From Deltaproteobacteria bacterium (lineage in GTDB: Bacteria > Bdellovibrionota_B > Oligoflexia > Oligoflexales > Bog-1112): DNA of 31,312 nt. The notes below the pieces were generated by a model. It was not told the DNA's origin. It did not search any database and saw only the letters and a program-made list of their open reading frames with translations. The position numbers and the translations under genes are program-made. Shown here one piece after another: positions 23,045-31,210 of this stretch (position 1 is the stretch's first letter; every line of letters starts with the position of its first letter). Where the stretch lies: the NCBI GenBank assembly GCA_016186945.1, contig JACPKR010000040.1, forward strand, positions 1-31,312. Direction: 5' to 3'.

Positions 23045-23113
23045 ATGGTTCCTACAGGAAATATCCTCTTACAAAAAGTCTAACACAGACGGGAAGTCAA
23101 GTTCAATTTCTCG

Positions 23114-23186
23114 TAGCCCGCTTGTGGCAAGGAGGTGGTTTGGAGGAAACTGCGCAGCTGGTTCCTCCAAGAAATCCAGGGGAGGC
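23114..23186. repeat. Palindromic element fragment, copy F
   Basis: TAGCCCGCTTGTGGCAAGGA, then GGTGGTTTGGAGGAAACTGC, GCAGCTGGTTCCTCCAAGAA and ATCCAGGGGAGGC. It has the same orientation and end variant as copy E and extends a little further. It ends exactly at the ridA stop codon. It occupies the gap between ridA and the divergently placed upstream end of the gp19-like gene's leader. Confidence 0.85.
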
Positions 23187-23566
23187 TACATACAAGCAAT
23201 CGCCTCAACCTCAAACAGTGCTCCTAGCGGCAATTGCGCAACTTCCACGGTAGCACGAGCCGGGTAGGGAGCTTTAAAATAAAGGCCATACACTTCGTTA
23301 ACCTTGGCAAAGTCCGACATATTTTTAAGAAAAACAGTCGTTTTTGCGACATTCTCGCTCTTACACCCAGCCGCTTCCAATACGGCCAGCAAGTTTTTCA
23401 GAGCCTGGTGCGCTTGGTCGGTGACTGAACCTGACGCCAGGGATCCCGTCTTAGGGTCGAGGCCGAGTTGCCCCGAGCAGAAAACGAGATTGCCGCTTTT
23501 GATTGCCTGCGAATAGGGACCGATGGCTTTCGGTGCCGTGTCCGTGTGAATCCGCTGATTAGGCAT
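23186..23566 (-). CDS. ridA: RidA family enamine/imine deaminase
   Basis: A 126-residue YjgF/YER057c/UK114 protein of standard length. [20 protein letters not shown] is the N-terminal signature, and [20 protein letters not shown] holds the active-site Arg104 and the C-terminal family signature with Glu119. RidA hydrolyses reactive 2-aminoacrylate and other enamines made by PLP enzymes, protecting those enzymes from damage. It is 15 bases downstream of aspS on the same strand and probably co-transcribed. The stop codon coincides with the end of palindromic element copy F. Confidence 0.93.
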   Translation of the reverse strand: MPNQRIHTDTAPKAIGPYSQAIKSGNLVFCSGQLGLDPKTGSLASGSVTDQAHQALKNLLAVLEAAGCKSENVAKTTVFLKNMSDFAKVNEVYGLYFKAPYPARATVEVAQLPLGALFEVEAIACM

Positions 23567-23581
23567 AAAATTCCTCTCACG

Positions 23582-25414
23582 TCATGCGTGTTTGCTGATG
23601 CCTGCTTTCTCCACTTCTTCCTTGAGAACGGAGATATAGAGTTCCCTCAGCGCCTTCTCAGAAGTGGGCGCAGGGGATCCCGTCATGAGACAGGCTTGTT
23701 TCTGAGTTTTTGGAAAAGGAATAATGTCACGAATTGCTTCGCATCCTGTAAGAAGCATAGCGAAGCGATCGACACCGAAGGCGATTCCTCCATGAGGGGG
23801 TGCTCCGAATTTCAAAGCTTTCAAGAGGAAGCCGAACTTTTTTTCCGCTTCTTCTTTCGTCAAGCCAAGGAGGCTGAATATTTTTTCCTGAATCCTCTCT
23901 AGGTGGATTCTGATCGACCCGCCGCCCAACTCGACTCCATTGCAGACCAAGTCGTAGGCTTTAGCTCTCACATTCTCGGGATCTGTTTCAAGCAGCGCCA
24001 AGTCTTCTTCGTTGGGGCACGTAAAGGGGTGGTGCATGGCGATGAATCGCCCATCATCACCTTTTTCCAGAAGCGGAAAATCGGTCACCCAGAGAAAATT
24101 CAATTCCCGGGTGTCATATAGGTGAAGCTCCTTGCCTAACGCATTTCGTAAGGCACCCAGCCCCGCCTTGACGGTCTGATAGGGGCCGGCGCAGAAGAGG
24201 AGGAGGTCGCCAGGTTTTGCTTCCGTCGTCTTATTGATAATATTTATCAACTCATCGCTTAGAAACTTTGTCAGTGAGGACTGCCAGCTTTCCTTCCCTT
24301 GTCCGGACTTGACTTTGGCGAAGGCAAGACCTTTGGCTCCGTAAGGTCTGATCGCTGTTTCGAGGTCTTCGATCCGTTTGCGACTGAACGTTTCTCCCTG
24401 ACCCTGCACCCTCAGGGCGTTGACTATGCCTTTCTTTTCCACAGCCTCGGTGAAAACTTTGAACTCGCTGTCCTTCACTAGTTTGCTCAGATCCACAAGT
24501 TTCAAGCCAAAGCGCGTGTCGGGTTTATCGACTCCGTATGTATCCATAGCTTGTTGGTAAGTCATTCGAGGAATTTCCCCTATGACGTCTCTGGTGAAAA
24601 ACGTGTTCACGGTTCGTTTGACTATGTCTGTGAAAATAGTCAGCACGTCTTCCTGATCGACGAAGGACATTTCGCAGTCCAGTTGGGTAAACTCAGGCTG
24701 ACGGTCGGCGCGCAAGTCTTCGTCTCGAAAGCACTTGACGATCTGGTAGTAGCGATCGAAGCCTGCGATCATGAGGATCTGTTTGAAAAGTTGGGGGCTT
24801 TGGGGCAAGGCGTAGAAGTAACCGGGGTTGATACGTGAGGGGACTAGAAATTCCCTCGCGCCTTCTGGGGTGGACTTATAGAGAAAGGGTGTTTCAATAT
24901 CTTCGAAGCCGGCCTTGTGCATCTCTTCTCGCAGGAGCCGAACAAGTTTGCCGCGGGCGAGGATGTTCTCCCGTATGACGTCTCGTCTCATGTCCAAGTA
25001 CCTGTATTGCAGGCGCAGGCTTTCCGTTGCATCGCTTTTATCGGTGATGGGGAAAGGTAAGACGTCGCAGGTGTTGAGCACGGCGATGTCCTCAGCTTCA
25101 ATTTCGATTTCACCTGTCGCCACCTCAGTGTTGACCTGGTCTGCGGGGCGCGCCCTAACCCTGCCCTTGATGGCAAGCACGTATTCGTGACGAATCCCTT
25201 TTGTAAGTTCGTCCAGCCTTTTGTTTTTGCTTGTATCCACAACGAGCTGACTTTTGCCTGTTTTGTCACGAAGAACAAGAAAGACGAGCTTGCCTAAATC
25301 TCTGCGTTGAGCCACCCAACCGTTGAGTATCACTTCTTGCCCGATAAGTTCCTTGCGCGGTTCTCCACAAAAATGCGTGCGTTTCCAATCTTGAGGAAAA
25401 AAAGTTTCGCTCAT
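23582..25414 (-). CDS. aspS: Aspartyl-tRNA synthetase, bacterial type
   Basis: A 610-residue class IIb synthetase, slightly longer than E. coli AspRS (590). The N-terminal OB-fold anticodon-binding domain starts with GWVAQRRDLGKLVFLVLRDK. Motif 2 is FRDEDLRADRQPEFTQLDCE, and motif 3 GGIAFGVDRFAMLLTG lies near the end. The GAD insertion between motifs 2 and 3 (about 290-420) marks the bacterial form. It charges tRNA-Asp; whether it also mis-charges tRNA-Asn cannot be judged here without a gatCAB search. An AGGA motif lies about eight bases before the ATG. It is divergent from the nuo operon. Confidence 0.96.
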   Translation of the reverse strand: MSETFFPQDWKRTHFCGEPRKELIGQEVILNGWVAQRRDLGKLVFLVLRDKTGKSQLVVDTSKNKRLDELTKGIRHEYVLAIKGRVRARPADQVNTEVATGEIEIEAEDIAVLNTCDVLPFPITDKSDATESLRLQYRYLDMRRDVIRENILARGKLVRLLREEMHKAGFEDIETPFLYKSTPEGAREFLVPSRINPGYFYALPQSPQLFKQILMIAGFDRYYQIVKCFRDEDLRADRQPEFTQLDCEMSFVDQEDVLTIFTDIVKRTVNTFFTRDVIGEIPRMTYQQAMDTYGVDKPDTRFGLKLVDLSKLVKDSEFKVFTEAVEKKGIVNALRVQGQGETFSRKRIEDLETAIRPYGAKGLAFAKVKSGQGKESWQSSLTKFLSDELINIINKTTEAKPGDLLLFCAGPYQTVKAGLGALRNALGKELHLYDTRELNFLWVTDFPLLEKGDDGRFIAMHHPFTCPNEEDLALLETDPENVRAKAYDLVCNGVELGGGSIRIHLERIQEKIFSLLGLTKEEAEKKFGFLLKALKFGAPPHGGIAFGVDRFAMLLTGCEAIRDIIPFPKTQKQACLMTGSPAPTSEKALRELYISVLKEEVEKAGISKHA

Positions 25415-25498
25415 TCTGGTATCCTGTTAGGGGTGTCAGTTGGTCGGCCTTTATTATCATGTCCGCCGGATTCGTGCCAGTGAAGTTTATCTTTTCAG

Positions 25499-25535
25499 GT
25501 AATGCGTAAGCCACCACCTCCTTGCCCCGAGTCGG
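25499..25535. repeat. Palindromic element remnant, copy G
   Basis: GTAATGCGTAAGCC joins directly to ACCACCTCCTTGCCCC and a degenerate GAGTCGGCT, so the centre of the element has been lost. It lies in the 236-base gap between the divergent aspS and nuoCD starts, about 115 bases before the nuoCD ATG, where promoters of both genes must lie. No convincing -35/-10 pair was recognised in the rest of the gap. Confidence 0.7.
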
Positions 25536-25650
25536 CTATGACGGAGGAGTTGCTGCGAAAAAAAAGCAATGGTACTTTAGCACGATCCATGACGCCTTAC
25601 TGAATCCACCGTGCGGGTCGCACTCAAACATAAGACAGGAAAGGTCATTG

Positions 25651-27354
25651 ATGGCTGGGGAGAGATTTTCTGAGCAGATCGTCCGGGAGCTACGCCTAAA
25701 ATTTCCACAGGATCATATAGACTACATCCCTCACGAACGTCACGATGACGAAGATGTTGTCGTTGTTCCCCATTTGCAGATCGAAAATATAGCGAGGGAG
25801 CTGAAGCCGCACTTTCCATCTCTGATGGATGTTTGCGGGGTAGATTACCCCGAGCGGGAGAAACGATTCGAGGTCGTCTACCACTTCGCCGATCCGGCTA
25901 AAAAACGTCGCCTGCGGGTGAAAAGTCTCGTCAAGGAAGGAGAAAAGGTTCCCACAGTCACGCCTGTGTTCAAGAGCGCAAACTGGTTTGAAAGGGAGGC
26001 CTTCGACATGTTCGGCATTCCCTTCTCCGGCCATCCTTATTTGCGAAGGATCCTCTGCCACGAAGATTTCGTCGGTCACGCTTTGCGAAAAGATTATCCG
26101 GCGGATCGAAACCAGTCCCTTAAAACTCCCCTGGAGCACACCTTCGCCAAAGATCGCGAACGTATGATGAGTCAAGAGGTCGATCATCTTTCTGATAAAG
26201 TCTGGCTCAACATCGGCCCTGCACACCCGGCTACCCATGGAACTCTTCGCTTCATGGCAGTCCTTGAGGGTGAAACCATTCGCTCCCTAGATGTGGAAAT
26301 AGGCTACCTCCATCGTTGCTTTGAAAAAATGGCTGAGACCCACACGTACAACGGAGTTATCCCCTATACCGATCGGCTGAATTATTGCTCATCCCCGCTG
26401 AACAACAACGCATGGTGCCGTAGCATTGAAAAGTTGTGCGGAATCAATGTCCCCGACCGTGCCAAAGTGATCCGCATCATTCTGGACGAATTTTCTCGGG
26501 TCATTGACCACTTCGTCTGCATCATCACTCAACTCGTAGATGTGGGGGCGCTCACGAATTTTTGGATTGGCATGCGCGCCAGGGAAGCTGTCTACGACTT
26601 ATTCGAAAAGCTTTGCGGCGCTCGCCTGACTGTCTCACTTGCCCGCGTAGGAGGATTGGGATTTGACCTTCCGGAAGGCTGGGTGGAACTTGCTGAAAAA
26701 GTCTGCGACATCATTCTAGAAACGCACAGGGAAGTCGATGTCCTCGCGACTAAAAACCGTATCTACGTCAACCGCATGGTCGACATAACCCCAATCAGTG
26801 CTGAGGAAGCCATCAACTGGGGCTTTACAGGTCCCTGCCTGCGTGCCTGTGGGGTCCCTCGTGACTTACGGAAGGACCACGCCTACGGGGGCTACGACCA
26901 GTTCGACTTCGACATCCCGATCGGGGAAAAAGGCGACTGCTACGACCGTTACCTCGTGCGTATGGAGGAAATCCGCCAGTCCGTGCGCATCATCCGGCAA
27001 GCACTCAAACAAATCCCTGCCGGTCCTATTATCGTCAGTGACACCAACATTGTCCTTCCCTCGAAAAGTAACGTCTACGGGAATATCGAAGGTCTCATGC
27101 ACCAGTTCATGAAAGTCATCTACGATGTCGAGCCACCTGTTGGAGAAATCTACGACTGCTCAGAAGGTGCAAACGGCGAACTGGGCTTTTACGTAGTAAG
27201 CGACGGGACCGGCCACCCTTACAGAGTTAAATGCCGACCCCCTTGCTTCGCCATTTTTCAAGGGTTTCCTAAACTGCTTGAAGGACATATGATCGCCGAC
27301 GCTATCGCTGCCCTAGGGACGATCAATATTATCGCAGGCGAACTGGATCGTTAA
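25651..27354 (+). CDS. nuoCD: Fused NADH-quinone oxidoreductase subunit C/D
   Basis: From ATG 25651, with AGGAAAGG about eight bases upstream, the protein is 567 residues. A longer frame from 25522 has no ribosome-binding site and starts in palindromic-element sequence. Residues 1-170 are NuoC (30-kDa subunit), with FEVVYHFADP and the REAFDMFGIPFSGHPYLRRI signature. Residues 180-567 are NuoD (49-kDa subunit), with NIGPAHPATHGTLRF, EIGYLHRCFEKMAE and GPCLRACGVPRDLRKD, forming the quinone site with NuoB. The C/D fusion is known from E. coli and other proteobacteria. It heads the visible nuoCD-E-F-G-I operon; nuoA and nuoB are not adjacent upstream. Confidence 0.95.
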   Translation: MAGERFSEQIVRELRLKFPQDHIDYIPHERHDDEDVVVVPHLQIENIARELKPHFPSLMDVCGVDYPEREKRFEVVYHFADPAKKRRLRVKSLVKEGEKVPTVTPVFKSANWFEREAFDMFGIPFSGHPYLRRILCHEDFVGHALRKDYPADRNQSLKTPLEHTFAKDRERMMSQEVDHLSDKVWLNIGPAHPATHGTLRFMAVLEGETIRSLDVEIGYLHRCFEKMAETHTYNGVIPYTDRLNYCSSPLNNNAWCRSIEKLCGINVPDRAKVIRIILDEFSRVIDHFVCIITQLVDVGALTNFWIGMRAREAVYDLFEKLCGARLTVSLARVGGLGFDLPEGWVELAEKVCDIILETHREVDVLATKNRIYVNRMVDITPISAEEAINWGFTGPCLRACGVPRDLRKDHAYGGYDQFDFDIPIGEKGDCYDRYLVRMEEIRQSVRIIRQALKQIPAGPIIVSDTNIVLPSKSNVYGNIEGLMHQFMKVIYDVEPPVGEIYDCSEGANGELGFYVVSDGTGHPYRVKCRPPCFAIFQGFPKLLEGHMIADAIAALGTINIIAGELDR

Positions 27355-27373
27355 CAGAAGATGTGGTGATAAA

Positions 27374-27844
27374 ATGAGCGTATTTTCGGAAAAATTGCAG
27401 GACAAATTCAAACACTATCTGGCGCGTTATGAAACCAGGCGCTCGGCAATTCTCCCCATTCTTCATGAAATCCAGGACGAGTACGGATGGATTCAACCGG
27501 AACATATAGAAAGCCTGGAAAAGGAATACGGTCTGGCTAAAGTCCACGTGCAGGAAGTTGTCTCGTTTTACTCGATGTACCGAACCGAGAAACCGAGGCC
27601 CTATCGTATCTATTTCTGCGACAACATTGTTTGCACCCTCATGGGCGCTGAAAAAACGATGGAGAAAATCCGCAAAGTGATGAAATCCTACGAGGACAAG
27701 GGACTAGAAAGCCCGTTCAGCCTGGAGGGGGTCCCCTGCCTCGGCGTCTGTGACGGAGCGCCTGCTATGCTTGTGAATAAAGAGCGATACCTGCGCGTTG
27801 ACAGCGAAAAGGTCGAAGAAATTCTGATGAAGTACGGAGCATAA
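27374..27844 (+). CDS. nuoE: NADH-quinone oxidoreductase subunit E
   Basis: A 156-residue thioredoxin-like protein of the 24-kDa subunit family. The binuclear N1a cluster ligands are visible: Cys82 and Cys87 (YFCDNIVCTLMGAE), Cys122 and Cys126 (VPCLGVCDGAP). The N-terminal helical part includes AILPILHEIQDEYGWIQPEH, typical of the family. It works with NuoF and NuoG in the peripheral NADH-oxidising arm of complex I. It follows nuoCD by 19 bases and precedes nuoF by 16. Confidence 0.95.
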   Translation: MSVFSEKLQDKFKHYLARYETRRSAILPILHEIQDEYGWIQPEHIESLEKEYGLAKVHVQEVVSFYSMYRTEKPRPYRIYFCDNIVCTLMGAEKTMEKIRKVMKSYEDKGLESPFSLEGVPCLGVCDGAPAMLVNKERYLRVDSEKVEEILMKYGA

Positions 27845-27860
27845 CACGTGAGGATTCCCC

Positions 27861-29129
27861 ATGCCCGCTGCTAAACACAAAATCGTTACAGCCTTCGAAG
27901 GTATTCCGCAGTCCCGATCACTGGAGACTTATCTGAAACACGGGGGCTACCAGAATTTAAAAAAAGCACTCTCAATGAAACCTGATGCTTTGGTCGATCT
28001 TGTAAAAGCCTCTGGACTTCGTGGACGAGGAGGAGCTGGCTTTCCCACCGGACTGAAGTGGTCTTTCATCCCCAAAGACAGCAAGGAACGTTACCTCGTG
28101 TGCAATAATGACGAGGGAGAACCAGGAACGTTCAAAGATCGTTACATCCTGGAACTTAGCCCGCATATGCTGCTTGAGGGGATGATCATAACGGCGTACG
28201 CGATTCAGTCGAAAAAAGGGTACGTCTACACGCGCTGCGAATTCTACGAGGAGATCGAATGGCTGAACCAGGCCATCGACGAAGCTTACGAAACTGGTTA
28301 CCTGGGAGAAAACATCATCGGCTCCGGCTTCTCCTTCAACCTCGACCACTATATAGGCGCCGGTGCCTACGTCTGTGGGGAAGAAACTGGCATGCTATCG
28401 TCTCTCGAAGGGAAAAAAGGATACCCTAAATTGAAACCACCGTTCCCTGCTGTCGCAGGTTATCTGGGGAAACCAACGATCATTAATAATACAGAGACAC
28501 TTGCCACTATCCCCTGGATTATAGAACACGGAGCAGAAGCCTTTCGCAAGTTCGGTACGGAAAAAAGCCCAGGCACTAAACTTTTCTGCGTTTCCGGACC
28601 CGTGAAAAATCCAGGTGTGTTTGAACGCCCCCTTGGCTACCCCCTCCAGAAACTTATCTACGAAGACGCGGGTGGACTTATCGACGGGAAAGAACTGAAA
28701 GCCGTCATCCCTGGAGGAGCCTCCTCCCCCGTTCTCAATAAAGAAGATGTCATGACGATGAAACTCGACTTTGAATCGCTCGCCGGAGCTGGCTCCATGC
28801 TTGGCTCAGGTGCGGTGATCGTTATCCCTCACGACGTCAACATTTTCGATGTTTTCAAAGTTACCGCAGACTTCTTCCACCACGAAAGTTGTGGCCAGTG
28901 TACCCCCTGCCGTGAAGGAACGGGATGGATTGCCAACATTCTACAAGGCATTGAGGAAAACAAAGGGTCACCCGCAGATTTCGAACGCATTTATAAGATC
29001 GCTACGCAATTGATGGGACGCACCATCTGCGCTCTTTCTGATGCAGCGGCTATGCCCGCCCGGGGGTTCGTGAATAAATTTCGAGATGAACTTAACGCCT
29101 ATATAGAAACAAAAAGGAACACGCGGTGA
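27861..29129 (+). CDS. nuoF: NADH-quinone oxidoreductase subunit F (NADH/FMN-binding)
   Basis: A 422-residue protein of the 51-kDa subunit family, normal length. GLRGRGGAGFPTGLKW (52-67) is the NADH-binding Gly-rich loop, CNNDEGEPGTFKDR is the FMN-site signature, and GAYVCGEETGMLSSLEGKKG follows. The N3 [4Fe-4S] cluster ligands are ESCGQCTPCREGTGW (Cys344, 347, 350) and a later Cys in RTICALSDAAAMP. It oxidises NADH and passes electrons through FMN to the cluster chain. Its stop overlaps the GTG start of nuoG. Confidence 0.96.
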   Translation: MPAAKHKIVTAFEGIPQSRSLETYLKHGGYQNLKKALSMKPDALVDLVKASGLRGRGGAGFPTGLKWSFIPKDSKERYLVCNNDEGEPGTFKDRYILELSPHMLLEGMIITAYAIQSKKGYVYTRCEFYEEIEWLNQAIDEAYETGYLGENIIGSGFSFNLDHYIGAGAYVCGEETGMLSSLEGKKGYPKLKPPFPAVAGYLGKPTIINNTETLATIPWIIEHGAEAFRKFGTEKSPGTKLFCVSGPVKNPGVFERPLGYPLQKLIYEDAGGLIDGKELKAVIPGGASSPVLNKEDVMTMKLDFESLAGAGSMLGSGAVIVIPHDVNIFDVFKVTADFFHHESCGQCTPCREGTGWIANILQGIEENKGSPADFERIYKIATQLMGRTICALSDAAAMPARGFVNKFRDELNAYIETKRNTR

Positions 29130-30607
29130 ATGAGCAAGTTACCTTTAAACTTAACGGGAAAGACGTAAGCGTCCCTAAAGGCTGGACTGTGATGGAAGCG
29201 GCACGACGAGAAAACGTGAGTATCCCCCATTTCTGCTGGCATCCTGGCTTGAAAATCGCAGGGGTCTGCCGATTCTGCATGGTCGAAGTCGTGGGACGAC
29301 CCAAGCTTGAAATCGCTTGCAACCTTCCCGTCACGGAAGGGCTGGAGATCAACACGAAAACGGACGTGGTCAAGGATGCTCATAAGTGGGGTCTGGAATT
29401 CCACCTCATCAACCACCCGCTCGACTGCCCCATATGCGATCAGGCAGGGGAATGTAAACTGCAAGATTACTACATGGAAGTCGGGAAATACAAAAGCCAG
29501 ATGACTCGACCCAAGATTCTTAAGCCGAAAGCCCTCGATGTAGGATCGGAACTCGTTCTCGATACCGAACGCTGCATTCTCTGCTCACGCTGCGTGCGTT
29601 TCGAAGAGGAAGTCACAAAGACGAACGCACTTGGCATCTTCTCCCGTGGAGATCGTTCCATCATCGGCACGTATAACGAGGAAAAACTCAAGCACAATTA
29701 CCAGGAAAATCAAGTCGACATCTGTCCGGTCGGAGCCTTCACCTCGAAACGATTCCGCTTCAAACAGCGTGTCTGGTTCCTCACTCAGAAAGAATCGATT
29801 TGCCCAGGGTGTTCGACCGGTTGTCGTATCAGCGTTCATGCAAAACCACAAGAACGACGCTACTTCCGCATCAAACCCGTTCTTGATAAGGAAGTGAACG
29901 GCTATTGGATGTGTGACATCGGCCGACGCACTTTCGAACATCACAATCTCGAAAACAGATTAGACTCAGCTTCCCTAGTCAAGCGGGGGAACGGAGAACT
30001 TGCAGCATTGGCTGAGCAGCTTGAAGCCAGCTCTCCCCGTGACATCGCACTCTTGGTCTCTGCCCAATACCTCAATGAGGAATACCAATCCTTCTTTGAA
30101 TTTTTCGTCAAAGAACTCGGGGTTCAGAAAGTCTACCAATGGCGGGAGCCGACGGAAAAGCGGGATGATTTCGACAATATCCTCCTGAGAGGCGACAGAA
30201 ATGCAAATACGCAAGGACTCATGGGCACACTCGAAACCTTCGGCTTGAGCAGAAACGCTAGAAACGAATTCGACGACTGCCTGAAAAGCAAAAGCAAGGT
30301 GGTAATCGCTCTGTGTCCGGAAATCACGTCAGGCTTTCCCAGTCTGGGAACACACCTGACACAACTCGCGGAAATGCCGTTCGTCTCTCTTTGGACCTGC
30401 CTGATAGAGGCTACTGAAATCAAAGGACTCGAAAACCTGATTCCCATGAAAAGCTTCTTTGAGAAAAAAGGGACCACTCTTAACTACAACAAGGTAGAAC
30501 GTAAACTTGAAAGCCCCTATCCGTCGGCTGTCTTTGGCGCGCTTGATGTTTCAGAAGCTGTGAGTGCCTTGAGAAGCGAAATGCGCAAAATGCTGGGAAA
30601 GGATTAA
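29126..30607 (+). CDS. nuoG: NADH-quinone oxidoreductase subunit G, short form
   Basis: Starts at GTG 29126, overlapping the nuoF stop (GTGA). 493 residues against about 910 in E. coli. The N-terminal ferredoxin domain has N1b ligands Cys37, 48, 51 and 65. His97 with Cys101, 104 and 110 (HPLDCPICDQAGEC) binds N5. Cys150, 153, 156 (ERCILCSRC) and Cys200 (DICPVGAF) bind N4. Cys226, 229, 233 (CPGCSTGC) and Cys263 (WMCDIG) are placed like the extra N7 cluster of some bacterial enzymes. Only part of the molybdopterin-oxidoreductase-like region remains (about 270-490), without cofactor motifs, and the end looks natural rather than frameshifted. Short NuoG forms are known in several lineages. Confidence 0.93.
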   Translation: MNEQVTFKLNGKDVSVPKGWTVMEAARRENVSIPHFCWHPGLKIAGVCRFCMVEVVGRPKLEIACNLPVTEGLEINTKTDVVKDAHKWGLEFHLINHPLDCPICDQAGECKLQDYYMEVGKYKSQMTRPKILKPKALDVGSELVLDTERCILCSRCVRFEEEVTKTNALGIFSRGDRSIIGTYNEEKLKHNYQENQVDICPVGAFTSKRFRFKQRVWFLTQKESICPGCSTGCRISVHAKPQERRYFRIKPVLDKEVNGYWMCDIGRRTFEHHNLENRLDSASLVKRGNGELAALAEQLEASSPRDIALLVSAQYLNEEYQSFFEFFVKELGVQKVYQWREPTEKRDDFDNILLRGDRNANTQGLMGTLETFGLSRNARNEFDDCLKSKSKVVIALCPEITSGFPSLGTHLTQLAEMPFVSLWTCLIEATEIKGLENLIPMKSFFEKKGTTLNYNKVERKLESPYPSAVFGALDVSEAVSALRSEMRKMLGKD

Positions 30608-30610
30608 GCG

Positions 30611-31210
30611 ATGGGTGTTATCAAAGTCCAAAGACCACCCTTGGATCGAAATGTTTTCGCAGCTGCCTGGGGATATCTGACATCAATAGCGCAGGGAATG
30701 GCCCTTACACTTAAGATTTTTTTCAAGCAACTGCTCCGCCTGGAAAAGACGGAAACGGTGGAATGGCCTGAGCAGCCTCCTACCTACGGACCACGTTTCA
30801 AGGGAAAGCATTTCCTGACCACACGACCTGATGGTCAGGTGCGTTGCACTGCCTGTTTCCTATGCGCAACCGCGTGTCCCGCTCAGTGCATCTTCATCGA
30901 AGCTGGTCAACACCCTAGCAGGGAGACGGAAAAATACCCCGTCCGTTTTGAGATCGACATCTTGCGCTGCGTCTTCTGCGGTTATTGCGAAGAAGCCTGC
31001 CCAGTCGATGCCATCCGCCTTGGCCCTGAATATGCGATGGTCGATACCACAGAGAAAAAGTGGGTTTACACTAAGGACTACCTGACGGAGCGAGAAGAAC
31101 TCATAGGTGGGATAAAGTCCATCAAGCCTGAGACGGAAAAAGACCCCACCATCGACCGCATGCCTTCAGGAAAAGAAAGAAAAAGTTTCGTCCGCCATGG
31201 CCACCATTAA
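30611..31210 (+). CDS. nuoI: NADH-quinone oxidoreductase subunit I (two [4Fe-4S] clusters)
   Basis: A 199-residue protein of the TYKY family. The two ferredoxin motifs are CTACFLCATACPAQCIF and CVFCGYCEEACPVDAI, which bind clusters N6a and N6b near the quinone site. An N-terminal amphipathic helix (AQGMALTLKIFFKQLLRL) should lie along the membrane. It starts four bases after the nuoG stop. In many operons nuoH lies between nuoG and nuoI; here it is absent. The next gene lies beyond the window, past a G-rich tandem repeat. Confidence 0.95.
   Translation: MGVIKVQRPPLDRNVFAAAWGYLTSIAQGMALTLKIFFKQLLRLEKTETVEWPEQPPTYGPRFKGKHFLTTRPDGQVRCTACFLCATACPAQCIFIEAGQHPSRETEKYPVRFEIDILRCVFCGYCEEACPVDAIRLGPEYAMVDTTEKKWVYTKDYLTEREELIGGIKSIKPETEKDPTIDRMPSGKERKSFVRHGHH

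Noticed and set aside
25522-25650. Longer NuoCD N-terminus
   Set aside because: The added 43 residues come from a palindromic-element remnant and leader; a good ribosome-binding site and the family start fit ATG 25651.
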